Below are positions 33,217-43,962 of a stretch of DNA of 64,000 nucleotides, one piece after another. The position numbers and the translations under genes are program-made. Positions within the stretch are counted from its first letter, which is position 1. Every line of letters begins with the position of its first letter. This DNA is from Stagonosporopsis chrysanthemi. Its lineage: Eukaryota > Ascomycota > Dothideomycetes > Pleosporales > Didymellaceae. The stretch spans positions 158,397 to 222,396 of the forward strand of contig JAFISE010000038.1 of the NCBI GenBank assembly GCA_022560025.1, written 5' to 3'. The notes beneath the pieces are model-generated. The model had not been told where the DNA came from, did no database searches, and saw only the letters and a program-made list of their open reading frames with translations.

Positions 33217-34269
33217 ATGGCAGAACCCCTCCCCCGTCCCCCTTTCGACCCAGCCTACAAGAACTTTGCTGGTGCCCCTGATTCCTCCCAAGTCCTCGAC
33301 GTCCCCACTGTACGGCAATTCCTCCAAGCATCCGGCCAAAACTTAGGAAGCATTGCAGCCATCCACCCGCAATACACGCACACCGAGCTCTCCTGCGCTG
33401 GTCTTACCAACCCGTCCAACCCAGATGATCCACCCGTAGTTGTCTCGCTCTGGCAACTCCCCGTCTCGACCCCCGCCCTGCGTGCCTGGCCCCAAGGCCG
33501 GCCGTTGGTGTACTACGTCCACGGCGGCGGCCAAGTCGCAGGCAACCGGTTTTTCGGCCCACAATACGCCATCTCGCATTTCTCGCCTGCAGACAACATC
33601 GTCTTCGCGAGTGTGGAGTACCGGCTCGCGCCTGAAGATCCCGCGCCCGCGGGCGCGCGAGACGTATACGCAGGCCTGCTGTATCTGGCCACGCACGCGC
33701 AGGAGCTGGGCATCGACCCGGCCAAGATAGTGGTGTACGGTGTGAGTGGCGGCGCGGGAGTGGCGGCAAGCGCGGTGCTGTTGAGCAGGAAGATTGGTGG
33801 GCCGAAGAGTTGTGCATTGGTGCTGGACATACCCATGATCGATGACCGTGGGGCCGGGGAGTATTGCAGTCCACGGCAATTTTGGGATGGCACGGTGTGG
33901 ACAGGGTGGATGGACGAGGCGGCGTGGGGGTTGATTTTGAGAGAAGGGGTGGTAGGGGATAAGGACAAGGATGGAGTGAGGGTTGCGGGGAGAGCGGATA
34001 GTTTGGCGGGCTTGCCGCCGGTGTTTATCGATATTGGAGATTGTGAGGCTATGAGGGATCAGGCGGTGACGTTTGCGAGTCGGATTTGGAGGGATGGAGG
34101 GAGCGCGGAGCTGCATGTTTGGCCTGGGGTCTATCACGGGGCTGCGATGCTTGAGCCGGAGGTGCCGGTTAGTATGGAGATGATGAGGGCGCAGAGAACG
34201 TTTTTGAGAAGGGTTTTAGGATTATATAGAGAGGGCAACTTGGAGGATAGAAAGGCCGTGAATCCGTGA
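33217..34269 (+). CDS. Alpha/beta hydrolase of the hormone-sensitive lipase (HSL) type
   Basis: A 350-residue intronless serine hydrolase (abhydrolase_3). The oxyanion-hole motif HGGG is at His102-Gly105 (YYVHGGGQVAGNRFF), followed by SVEYRLAPEDPAPAG, which is characteristic of the HSL/class IV family. The nucleophile elbow is GVSGG with Ser177; the acid is most likely Asp275 (GDCEAMRDQ) and the base His307 (GVYHGAA), giving a complete triad. There is no signal peptide, so it is probably cytosolic. Likely substrates are short-chain esters or lactones, but family members also cleave carbamates and secondary metabolites, so no reaction is claimed. The second half uses noticeably G-rich codons compared with the C-rich first half, a shift visible around 33,700. 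Confidence 0.88.
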   Translation: MAEPLPRPPFDPAYKNFAGAPDSSQVLDVPTVRQFLQASGQNLGSIAAIHPQYTHTELSCAGLTNPSNPDDPPVVVSLWQLPVSTPALRAWPQGRPLVYYVHGGGQVAGNRFFGPQYAISHFSPADNIVFASVEYRLAPEDPAPAGARDVYAGLLYLATHAQELGIDPAKIVVYGVSGGAGVAASAVLLSRKIGGPKSCALVLDIPMIDDRGAGEYCSPRQFWDGTVWTGWMDEAAWGLILREGVVGDKDKDGVRVAGRADSLAGLPPVFIDIGDCEAMRDQAVTFASRIWRDGGSAELHVWPGVYHGAAMLEPEVPVSMEMMRAQRTFLRRVLGLYREGNLEDRKAVNP

Positions 34270-34387
34270 GCTGAGGTCGTGCTGCTCTCTGAAAGTTGCT
34301 ACCACGAAGCCTGATAGACCCAGGATTGGGCAGCCTGTCGATACATGATTCGCATTGCCTGGAACCTTATTCTGTTACTTTCATCTA

Positions 34388-35325
34388 CTACGCGCACTCT
34401 GATGCGGCTTTCATTGTGGTAGCGATTTCCCACGGTCTCCCCACATATCCTTGACCATCCGTATTCCAGCTTGTCCGGGCTTGCGACAATGGAGGCGGCC
34501 GTCCACCTCCGTGTCCCACGAGATCTGGTGTCTGATGAAACGAAACAGCTCGCATATTGACTGAGAAATGTCTTATCGGTACAACGTCCATCTCGATGTT
34601 GTGCGCGCCGCTATTGTATTCGACGATAGTATTGACGTATTCTGATACTGTTGAAACAGCGCCGTGCGCGACCACGTCCATCCCCTCGTTGATGCAAGTG
34701 TACTTGTAGCCACGCGCGATCTTGGATAAGTCCACCTGATCCCAGAATGCAGAGACCGGTGTGCGAATGAAGATTGGAATGACCATGAATGCGACGTTGT
34801 AAGCTCCAATGACGAAGATCGTGATCCGTATTATCCAGCGGAAGGTGGGTGACGCTGTGCGGGAGTATAGACGACGATAGAATACAAGGATGGACAGCTT
34901 GATCAGGCCTGAGGTCAGGGAAAACAGGATATAGATGGCCATGACGAACTTTCGCTGGATCGGGAAGTACGTGTACTCCACGTCCCACGCATGGCGACCA
35001 AATCGAAAGACCTCGGTGACTGTATATTGTCAATCTTAGTTGTGAAAGATGTCGCGGCTACCTACCAAGGGGGGAGATGACCGTCGGAGCCAACATTGGT
35101 AACTGCACAAGTCAGGTCCAAGCTGAGCGAAAGTTTCAACTCATGCTTACCGTTGCTGCCAGCACAGTCATCCCACTCGTCATTATGTTGCATTTATATG
35201 CGGACCCGGAGTCCTATGACGGCGGAGAAGATCAATACATACTTAGGCCGAGTTATGGAATTTGTATAGTTGGGGGTCGGCCACGAAGCAATCGCATCGA
35301 GTGGTGCATTGAATACTCCAGGCAT
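34388..35325 (-). pseudogene. Decayed Pth11-like / fungal rhodopsin-family receptor
   Basis: The start is typical of the family (MPGVFNAPLDAIASWPTPNY, then TRPKYVLIFSAVIG), but TM1 is then shortened and reading stops at an in-frame TAA at codon 44 (35,196-35,194). Beyond it the conserved WDD element is present but a frameshift follows at about 35,175. Further coding remains with two short introns: LAAT/LPMLAPTVISPL, then TEVFRFGRHAWDVEYTYFPI, the QRKFVMAIYILF helix, SGLIKLSILVFYRRL, and VSAFWDQVDLSKIARGY with CINEGMDV. After AVSTVSEY the expected last two helices are missing and the frame ends in unrelated residues. At least one stop, one frameshift and loss of TM6-7 make a functional receptor unlikely. 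Family members sense surface or host cues. Confidence 0.75.
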
Positions 35326-36021
35326 GGCTCGCTGGATAGAAGAGAGATCTAACAGTGAAGAGTTCGCTGTACAATAACGCCCATGAAAGGAACGATACTC
35401 CTATCTGGGTTTATTGCGAACGAACAAAACCAGAGTAAACAGGTTTCGACAGCTTCATATGATCAGTCTGCTTGCGCATGCCTGCTCCTTATATGTTATG
35501 TTCGAAGATAGGTTTTTCCAATATCAGACGCTTCTCTTAAAGACATATAGCAGCGACTTCGTTGAAGTGGTAAGAGAGTCGTGCCTGATAGCGCTTGCGG
35601 GGAAGGAAGCTATCGAAGGAATGCATGCGGGGGTTGCTTGGGTGATCTGGATCCGCACTAGGCTCCTCCATTGTTTCTATGAGATCGAGATGGCACGTCG
35701 GAACTTGAAAGATGGCGTCCAGCTTCTCATACCATTCACCGTAGTGCGTTGGTCTTGGCCGGCAGCAGAGGTGCCTGAGTGTATGCCCACGTCAACATGC
35801 AGCAGAGACTTTGTGGTACCTCTGTTCACAGCACGTGCAATAAAAGACACTGAAGAGAAGTACATAAGCGCAACTGTAGTTCACCCTGAAACTGGTGCGA
35901 CAGTCAATACAGACAGCTGCAATCTCTAAAATGTCATAGTCGCCACTGTTTTCGTTGGTAATCGGCAGGCCAGCGCGGTAGAGGTTGAATGAGCACCTCA
36001 CGTACGCATTGGACCCGAACC
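35326..36021. other. Spacer with one weak open frame
   Basis: A 700-bp gap between the receptor pseudogene and the F-box gene end. A 171-codon frame on the plus strand (35,414-35,929) has no motif, no signal peptide and no supporting context; I do not call it a gene. Confidence 0.35.
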
Positions 36022-37971
36022 CTACACATGATTGCCACGTCCTCTCCCCCGTCCCCTCCCTCTCTGACCCCGTCCCCTCTGACCCCGTCCTCCTCTCGAG
36101 CCCCTTGGGACATGCTCACTTTGCCGTGGTCCCTGTGGCACACCTCTCACCCATCTGTCACCCTCCTCCCTTGGATCTTTCCATCTCTCATCCAGATCCT
36201 TGCCCTTCACCTTGCGAGCCAAGCTCCTCTCTGCTGCCTCCATGCTGACGTCGTCCTGCACAAAAAGCTGCATGCCTAACCCCTCTTCGCTGCCTTGCTC
36301 ATACATACCCAAATTCAGTGCATCGCCACGAGGGTTGGACGAGGCGGTAAGATCGACGCCGCTGCCATTTAAACATGTCAAGGATTGGGTGAGGTGTGTG
36401 TCGGGATGCGAGTCGACGATGCCATGAAACGTGAGGCTCTGCAACGCGCCTTCTAAACCGGCGTAGATGTGCGGGCTGGTAGCTGAAGGTATGGAGAGAT
36501 TGTACACGGGCGAGTCATGGCGTGCCTGGGGTGGTGAAACACGGGGGCTCAAGTAAATATTCCATCCACCGGTTAGTGCAGCTACGGCATCTTTGGCGTC
36601 GTTGACAATGGCGTTAGCAGCGTAGTCCTGGCTCCTGGGTTGCTTTCGTGGTGCACTAGGGAGGGCGATGCTATGGTATGCATGTGAGCCTGCCAGCCGC
36701 AAGTCAAATACCTTGAGCATGCTGTGCATTGAGACACCAACAACTACGCGCTCAAGCCCCTGCGTTGCAAGTGAGTAGACCGAAGAGTCATTTGTGGGGT
36801 CCCAGTAGAGACTCTCGACGTCGCACGGCGAGCGTAGGTCGTGCAGGCGTACGATGCCGTCATAGCCGCCAGAGAGGAAGATGTCACCGCTGTCAGAGCC
36901 ACCCTGTGCGCGACCTACTATGGGTACTATTGGATATACGGATGTTTGCGAACTGCGGCTGGTCCCTAGCGTAAAGGAACGATAGGGGTCGGGCAAGAAA
37001 CCAGCTGCGGTGATCTTGTGAATTTGGATTGGTTCGCTGGACGGGCCGACGCCAATGGCGACTTTGTCGTCTGCTAAGAACTGAGAAGACCAAATTCGGC
37101 CGACTCGAGACCCTGAAATGCCAGGCGTGATATTTGATATTGCGTTGATGGGCTTATCTGAGACATCGCAATCCAGAGGAAAGAGACACAACGACGTGTC
37201 GCCAAGCGTGGCAGCTAGTAGCGGAGAACTTGATCGGGATATAGTGAGAGCGCCTACGGCTCGATCGAGGGTGTCAAAGCCTTGCTCGATCGTTTGGCGA
37301 TGTTGTGGATCGACATCGAGCCGTGCGAGCTGGCCAGAGGCTGTACCGAAAACCATGGACTCAAATCCCTGCTCTTTCTGGTGTGGGCGAAGCAGCCGCA
37401 GACTCGTGATATCATCCCTACCCTCGCTACTCTCTGGAATTGTGTACCCGTACCAGGAGCTCAAATGCCCAAAGGGATCAGTGGTTGTCGTACTGCCCTT
37501 CACATCTCTATCTGTGTCGTTCGGTCCCACCTCTTTCGCTCGCATGATGATTTGCGTACCGGCGGACCATACTAAAGTTTCTGTCCTCTTCGACCAGGAG
37601 CCCAGCGTCTCTTCATAACTGTCGACACTGGGCTGGTAGCCCATAGTCTGCCCGCGAGGACCCCTCCATGGCGTCGATTGCCAAGTATTAAGACTTGTAA
37701 CTTCGACACTGGGCTCCAAGTATCTGGCAACAAAGCCTTTCCTCGCCCAGTTCCTGTACAGGGTTGTGACACCGTGTACTGAATTTTGGGCATCAGCATC
37801 CAGTCCGCTAATGTGAAATCGTCCTTTGAGCAAGGCCTTCCATCCGTCAAGTTTCGCAAATTCCGACAGCCGTCGGCATGTCAAAGCCAAGTGCAGCAGA
37901 TCTCGGGGCCGGTCGAAATGGCTTGTAATTATAGAGATGATTTCGTTGGGCAACGTGCTGAGTGTTGCCAT
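36022..37971 (-). CDS. F-box protein with WD40-like propeller and RGG/RG-rich tail
   Basis: A 649-residue intronless protein. The F-box is at the extreme N-terminus (LPNEIISIITSHF, then DLLHLALTCRRLSEF), where it would bind Skp1. The middle reads as a degenerate beta-propeller; blades are visible at LVWSAGTQIIM, MVFGTASGQLARLDVD, DIFLSGGYDGIVRLHDLRS and VGVSMHSMLKVFDLRLAG. The C-terminal 30 residues are an Arg/Gly tract of RG and RGG repeats, ending GRGRGRGRGNHV. An SCF adaptor for an unknown substrate is the straightforward reading. RGG tails are usual in RNA-binding proteins and targets of arginine methyltransferases but uncommon on F-box proteins. No lesion is seen, in contrast to the genes on either side. 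Confidence 0.82.
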   Translation of the reverse strand: MATLSTLPNEIISIITSHFDRPRDLLHLALTCRRLSEFAKLDGWKALLKGRFHISGLDADAQNSVHGVTTLYRNWARKGFVARYLEPSVEVTSLNTWQSTPWRGPRGQTMGYQPSVDSYEETLGSWSKRTETLVWSAGTQIIMRAKEVGPNDTDRDVKGSTTTTDPFGHLSSWYGYTIPESSEGRDDITSLRLLRPHQKEQGFESMVFGTASGQLARLDVDPQHRQTIEQGFDTLDRAVGALTISRSSSPLLAATLGDTSLCLFPLDCDVSDKPINAISNITPGISGSRVGRIWSSQFLADDKVAIGVGPSSEPIQIHKITAAGFLPDPYRSFTLGTSRSSQTSVYPIVPIVGRAQGGSDSGDIFLSGGYDGIVRLHDLRSPCDVESLYWDPTNDSSVYSLATQGLERVVVGVSMHSMLKVFDLRLAGSHAYHSIALPSAPRKQPRSQDYAANAIVNDAKDAVAALTGGWNIYLSPRVSPPQARHDSPVYNLSIPSATSPHIYAGLEGALQSLTFHGIVDSHPDTHLTQSLTCLNGSGVDLTASSNPRGDALNLGMYEQGSEEGLGMQLFVQDDVSMEAAERSLARKVKGKDLDERWKDPREEGDRWVRGVPQGPRQSEHVPRGSRGGRGQRGRGQRGRGRGRGRGNHV

Positions 37972-38796
37972 TATGCGGGAGCGTCGTTTGCATCTGTGTT
38001 ACTGCTGTCAAATCATCTTAAGCATCTTTCTTTCGTATTTTCTTGTTGCTGACAGCCGGAGTCATCAGGCACCCCGGAGGATGTAGTAGCATTCTGTGGT
38101 GTTGACTGGCGAATGACTCTTCAGCGATGACGACAGGGCCATGCTATGTGGCGACTGGGATTGCCTAGCGTCGTGCATCAGCCACATCTCCTTTTCGCTG
38201 CAGGCAGCCTTCCAAGGGTAGGCAATAACGATCTACAAGCTCGCGCGTGTGAATGAGAACTGCTGAAGCCGATAATACACATGCAGGGCCAAATGTCAAT
38301 ACCTATCATTTTGCGTTTATGGTACAGTAGTCAGTGGCCTTCAATTCGATACACAAGATTAGGTTTCCGCTAGCGCACGTGAGCTATAGAGACGTGCAAC
38401 AAGCTTAGAACCCTGAGCTCGTTCACCACGGGGTCGTCTTTGGACCATCCATATTAGGCTTCATTAAGGAAGACTCCACCCTCTACAGCACTTGACACCA
38501 TCTGCTCAGCTACCATGACCGCAGAACAGCTTGCGACCGGGGCAAATGCACATCCTCGGTCAACTGTCTCTTCCGGTGCTTAATAGCTGGTATTATTGGT
38601 CCACACCTGTTATGGCGTTGGCAATTCCGGAACCTAGCCGACATTATCACCATGCAAGCGCCGACCTAAAGCAAGTCTACCGGCCGGCAACTATGATCTG
38701 CAACTTGCGACAGTTATCACCGGCCCTTCTCCACCTCACCCTGACATTCATGCATGCCTCCAAGAGTTGACACAACTTGCGACACTCAAATCCGCA
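37972..38796. other. Divergent spacer and unresolved 5' end of the Fungal_N/G-alpha gene
   Basis: This holds the F-box gene promoter and the 5' part of the next gene. The downstream frame stays open back to 38,638 without an ATG, so a short upstream exon ending near there is likely. An ATG at 38,515 opens a 22-codon frame that could be that exon, but I cannot place a good splice junction. Confidence 0.4.
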
Positions 38797-40715
38797 ATGG
38801 CGGTTGTGCTAACGAGCGAGAAGAGAGTGTACGAGCTCATCAGCACAGTAGGGACCAACATAGACCGACTGCGACAGGGCATCAACGCGCTCCGGCAGCT
38901 GCACGACCGTTGGACTGGCTGTAATGAAACAGTTATCAACCTTATAGCACATCTCACGGCTCTGCGTTCGAATCTGGATAATGCGCACGACTGGCTCAAC
39001 TATGCGATCAATGATCTACACCCTCAACTCCTTTCCGACTTGGATGTTCTGATGGTATCGTGCGCGTTGCTTGTCCGGCATGTAGATCAGCTGGTCGCAA
39101 GTCTTCAACAACCAGACCCGGGCGCGACGGATTGTGCAGTCAAGCTGAAATATGCCGTCGGTGGCCGGTCGATGGAACGGCTTCGAGACGTGGCTGAGCG
39201 ACAATCAGAGTCTGTGCGCATATTGTTAGCTGCATGTAAATGGTAAGTGTTATCTATTTCTCTCTCTTTTGTAAACCTAGATTGCAGTATTCTAATCTTA
39301 TCAGCCATACCACTGCTCAGCGCAAAATCTTGCTTCACAAAAGCCGCCAGATCAAGAGGGAGGATGACCTGTCCATGAAGGTATTAGCGCGGTCCTCGAA
39401 ATGGAATGGTGGATGTATGACAGTCCTTACGGGTGTCTCAAGAGGCATTCAAGGACTCAAATCATCTTACCACAGAAAAATCAAACGCAAAGATATGCAT
39501 GAGGAGCCGACCGAGAAGGACTACGACAACGCCGCTGCCGCCATCAGGTCCTCGGCAATCGACCGTGCGCTACAGGAAGACAGCATGACACTTCGAAGGG
39601 AAACGAAACTTATGCTGATGGGACAGGACAACAGCGGTAAAGATCTTGTCATGCACCAGATCAAAGTTCTTTATGCTGAGGGCTATTATTCACCAGAGGA
39701 TCGCATGAGGTTTCGGGACACCGTGCGCTCGACAGTGCGATTGCTCATTCATTCCATGATCGATTTGTTGAAGGATACTGGGATCAATCTGCCCACGGCG
39801 TTGAACCATGGTTTTGCCACCCTACTGGACGAGGTGGACACGGTCGATATGCACTACATCACATCTGAAGCTGCAGCTGCCATACGAACCCTGTGGATGA
39901 GCGCTGAATTCTCATCGCTATATCTCAAGAACTTTGAGATCGACTTCCCACAATATGCACCATATTTTGCACAAGAAGTCCAGAGAATAGCATCAGAAGA
40001 ATACGTTCCCACAGAAGCAGACATCATCCGCTTGAACCAGTCCATAGGAGGTATAAAGGAGCTTCGTTTCAACTGGGACGAACTAGATGTCCACCTTTTT
40101 AACATCAATGGCTACATCCCCGACCAATTCCGCAAGCGCTGGTTCCACCAGTTTGACAGCGTAACCTCACTCATCTACACTGTCGACGTCTCGCTCTACG
40201 ACCGCCCTTTCTATGGTCAAACAAACAAATCACAGCTCCTCGAAGACTTTGCTAGCTTCGAATCCTGGGCCACATCATCCAACTTCGCCGACTCGGCCGT
40301 CATCCTGCTTCTTAACAACTTCACTCGCTTTCGCGACAAACTGCGCTACTCGCCGCTCGAAACGCTGTTTCCAGAATACGTGCCAAGTGACACAGACCCG
40401 GATACCTCGGCGCGGCAGTTTATCCTCAAGCAGTTCAAGGATGTCAATCGCAACGGGCTTTCGATCTACTCCTTCTGGGTCGACCTTGACATGAGCGATA
40501 ACCAGCATCTGTATGCTGCGCTCAAGAAGACGTTGCAGCATATTCAGCAACGCAAGGCGAGGAGCGAGGTGTGGCATGATAATTTACCGAGTAGTAGTTC
40601 GGGCTCGGGGCTTGCGAGCAAGTTGACAAACAGTAGGCTGAATCTACGGTTGAGGAGTGGATCGAGGTCGGAGAGATTGTTGTCGAACAAGTCGGTTGAC
40701 AGTCGATTTTCATAG
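38797..40715 (+). CDS. Fungal_N (STAND-type) helical domain fused to a degenerate G-protein alpha subunit
   Basis: Exons 38797-39242 and 39305-40715, joined by a 62-nt intron that rebuilds a Cys codon, encode at least 618 residues; the frame is open upstream to 38,638, so the true start may be earlier. The N-terminal part (about 1-170) is helical and resembles the Fungal_N domain of STAND proteins, with SNLDNAHDWLNYAINDLHPQ and LDVLMVSCALLVRHVDQLV, then LLAACKC. A basic linker leads to a G-alpha fold from about residue 245 (ETKLMLMGQDNSGKD; RTLWMSAEFSSLYLKNF; EYVPTEADIIRL; RKRWFHQFDSVTSLIYTVDV; YSPLETLFPEYVPS). All five nucleotide motifs depart from consensus, so GTP hydrolysis is doubtful. 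It is probably a signalling adaptor; function is inferred only. Confidence 0.75.
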
Positions 40716-40973
40716 TGTCTGTGGCGTTATTTGGAAGAATCGGGGGGATAAGTGCGCTGGCGCTGTTTGTTTACTTTGTAGATCGCATGGCGTTGAGGAT
40801 GCAAGATACCATGCTGGACGGCCCTTTAGGGTTCATTTCGGAGGGCGAGGAGATGATTTACACATGCAGGAGTCGGATTTCATACACTTGTAGTAAAATC
40901 AATGTTAATTTACTGACGCAATGGTCATCTAGAGCATCTCCTGACTTTTTTTTTGTGGTGATATCTGAACACA

Positions 40974-41810
40974 TCACTGCGGCTCATATGGATGATAACG
41001 AGGGCGCCCATACGGATCTGAAGAAACTCCCGCTGGCAATTGTTCACTTATTTGATACTGCCATGATGGCGTATAGGAACCTGCAGCTGTCTGTCGTGGG
41101 TGTACTGTGTGCGTGTACATGTCGTTGAAGTCGGTGGACGACCAAGGATATGTCTGCGCTGGATATGTGTATGTGTGCGATGGGCTCACTGAGGGGTAGA
41201 GCATGCTCGCAGCCGATCCAGATGATATCCAAGTTGGACAAGTCGTAGTCGTCAGTCCACTTTGGATATAGGTTGTCGTTAGCTGGACTGGGCTTGGATA
41301 TAGGTCGTTGTATACACAAGCTTGAGTAGGCGATGTGATAGGCGGATTCCATGCTTGACTGGTGGTTGTTGCATGATCAGGTTGTGGAGAGCTGAACTGG
41401 CCACATACTGCTGCGATATGAGGTGATGCGCTTGCAACAGAGCGCTCGTACCCTATCGATCCTGAACAGGATCTATCATCGTAAGGGCTTGCAGACCGTG
41501 TGTAGGTCTGTTTCTCGTCTGTCTCGTCATCTTGGAGTAGTTGCTGAAGCTGTTGGAGTTTGCGTTTGCGTTTCTCACCTGGGAATACCTAGCGTCAGTA
41601 CTGTAAGGCTTATGGTCTAGGTTGCAATGAAGGCGTACGGTAGTTTCGCGATGCTATCCTGTTCTGTTGTTTGCGCGCCTCGCTGTTCGCCTTCCTTGGT
41701 ATGGTCTTTGGCGCTGTGGCAACTGTCGAGTGCGCTCTCGATAGTATGGGTAGTTCTGTGTGAGTCTGGGCACGATGGTTCATGTTTCGTGAAGGCGAGT
41801 CCGGCAACAT
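40974..41810 (-). CDS. bZIP transcription factor
   Basis: Two exons, 41810-41639 and 41578-40974, split the basic region itself. The first ends in RKQQNRIASRNY; after a 60-nt intron the second begins REKRKRKLQQLQQLL, which together make a typical fungal bZIP basic region (NxxASxxNYR) and a short leucine-zipper start. Total length is 258 residues from this ATG; ATGs at 41858 and 41783 are alternatives in the same frame. The rest is a Ser/Thr/Tyr/Pro-rich low-complexity region (SPSHTYTYPAQTYPWSSTDF) ending HPYEPQ, likely a transactivation domain. The zipper is short, as in many small fungal bZIPs of the AP-1-like group. It is convergent with the G-alpha fusion gene, 258 bp apart. Target genes cannot be inferred. 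Confidence 0.75.
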
Positions 41811-43962
41811 TTGACAAGAGCTGATGAAAAGCAGATCAAGATGCAGCTCTTTGGGCAATATGGAAATAGATCAGCAGGTGTACGAGGTTGTATAACAACG
41901 TAGCAAGATCCAGCCTTAGCCGTGAGAAGCTAACGCTAGCTGCATAGAGCATGTAGAGTCGTGAATACGTTGCTGATTAACGGATGATAAGAATAGCAAT
42001 TTGAATTCACAGGAACGGCGGGTGTAAGCGAGCTTCCGTAACTTTTCTTCCGCTTATAAGCTGGGCATGAATCGCGGCGTAGCAGCATGCAGGATGCGTC
42101 GCGGCCTACAGGGAGTCGGTACGCCATCACGGTATGTGGGAAAGTGCTATATTGCGTGTATGGTCACAGCCTGGGTGCTCGCAGCTCCGCATCAACCTGA
42201 ACTGTACCTCAACGTTTGGAGCCATTAGTGTCTGTCCAGTGCTTCTTGAGGAGTCAAAGATGATGCAGATACCAGAGTATAGACTGGATCGTGAGAGACC
42301 AAGCTGGGTCCGTTGCTGTCCGCACCAGGAGGTGCGAAGATGAGCTAAGGAGTGGCGCTTGCAGCAAGCTTTTCTCTCCTCCTGGCGGCGGGCAAGCCGG
42401 AAAACGTGGCAAGAGCACCCGTTTGACACATGGCGCAAGAATGAGAACGGAATTTGGAGCGATCTTGCCGGTATGTTGTCGTGAACACCGTGGTCTCCCT
42501 GCCGCAACGGTGCTGTGCGGGGCTAGCGTGATGATTACTGAGCCGCACTATGGCAGTCTCACTCCGCTCTTTCGTCACAGACCAAGTGATCAATTCCGAT
42601 CACTCATGATCATGATCTGAGATCCAAATTTTCGGTCGTGGAATCTTCCTTTCAATCGTGCGAAGGCGCGCAAGGTATCAATGACTGCAGCACAGAGCGG
42701 TTGTCCATCTTTTCCAGCGTCAAATTGTCGCATCAACAGGCTTCCAAAAATTCGAAGGGAGCTCTCGACGGACTGATCTGAACTGTGGTGGACTTTTATT
42801 CGCAGAGCGCACGTATTCATGTCGTAGACAAACATCGTTACTGTAAGCAGGGCTGTTTGATTTGGAGACTGGTCTGAAGCCTGCTAGCATAGTCAAACAG
42901 GAGCTGAGTCGTCTGAAGCCTCGTGTATGAATACCAGCTAAGGTTCAAAAGAGTCAGCTCTGACTTGTCTCCAGCATTGAGCAGCACTCGTCCGGTCCTT
43001 CCCTACACTATATGAAAGTGCACAGAGTTCAACCACAAAGGACCTGCTACCTGCTACCTGCTACGCATGCTACAGCCATTTGTCTGTGCACCAGCTCCAT
43101 CAGTCACAGAACTGCAAGCTTCAGAGGCAACACAATGCGATGGCTTGTGATGCCCGGTGTCCTTTGACAACGATAGGCTCCGTAAAGAGCCGACGCTTGC
43201 GCGCCTAATTGCTCTTCTTCTAGTATCTGAAAGTGGCCAGATCATGCAAGAACCGAACTCAGGTATATGCGCCTCCCATTCTTCCCGCAGAAGAGCCCAC
43301 CAGTCCTGTGTCTATCGTAACAGCGACGATTGGCAATTACCGCACCTCCATACAGCACATCCAGACCAGGCATTTCCCATAACAAGGCCGGAAATACGGC
43401 AAATCAATTGTGACATCTTGTTTGGAGGCCAGAAACCTGGTCGTAAACGGGAGAAAGCCACTTCGCTGCAAAACACAGCTGATGCAGGCGACTGGGACTA
43501 GCAAAAGCATTGGCACATCGTTTTCTTCGACAACCGCTTTCCAAAATGGGGCTTCAGCCTCTACCCCACTGGGCGGCTCATATTGATACCGTCGCTGATC
43601 TCCATCGGCTGTGGCTTGCGCGAAGCTACAGTCTGCACCATTTGCATTGTCGCACCATTAAGGCTGCATACCGGAGAACGATTTCACTGATGGCATGCTC
43701 CTAAAGAGATATGCGCATACAGCAAAATAACGAGTTCAGAATACCTCCGCTTCTCGATACTGCATCGAGACGTTCACGAAAACTAACCAATGACTCATGC
43801 ATACGCCGCAATATACGTTAAGACATGGGGTATAGTGATGCAGAAATTTCAGGCTGAAGGCCAAAGTTTCTACTACATAACAAGTCGCAACAGGGCCAAC
43901 AAGAAACCCTTCAAGCATTTCAAATCCAGAATTTGAGTTTACAATTTCGTCTGGCCACCATC
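41811..43962. other. Gene-free 2.1 kb region
   Basis: No supported exon. An 81-codon minus-strand frame (42,590-42,835) preceded by an acceptor-like site has protein-like composition but no motif; a 114-codon plus-strand frame (43,157-43,501) also lacks support. A short triplication of acctgct lies at about 43,050-43,070. The region could hold remnants of further decayed genes. Confidence 0.35.

Noticed and set aside
33343..34137. 264-codon minus-strand open frame over the hydrolase
   Set aside because: Antisense of a gene with a full catalytic triad; no motif of its own.
35414..35929. 171-codon plus-strand frame
   Set aside because: No motif, signal peptide or start context; lies next to a decayed gene where chance frames are expected.
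42590..42835. 81-codon minus-strand frame with an acceptor-like site before it
   Set aside because: Could be a last exon, but no upstream exon could be found and no motif is present.
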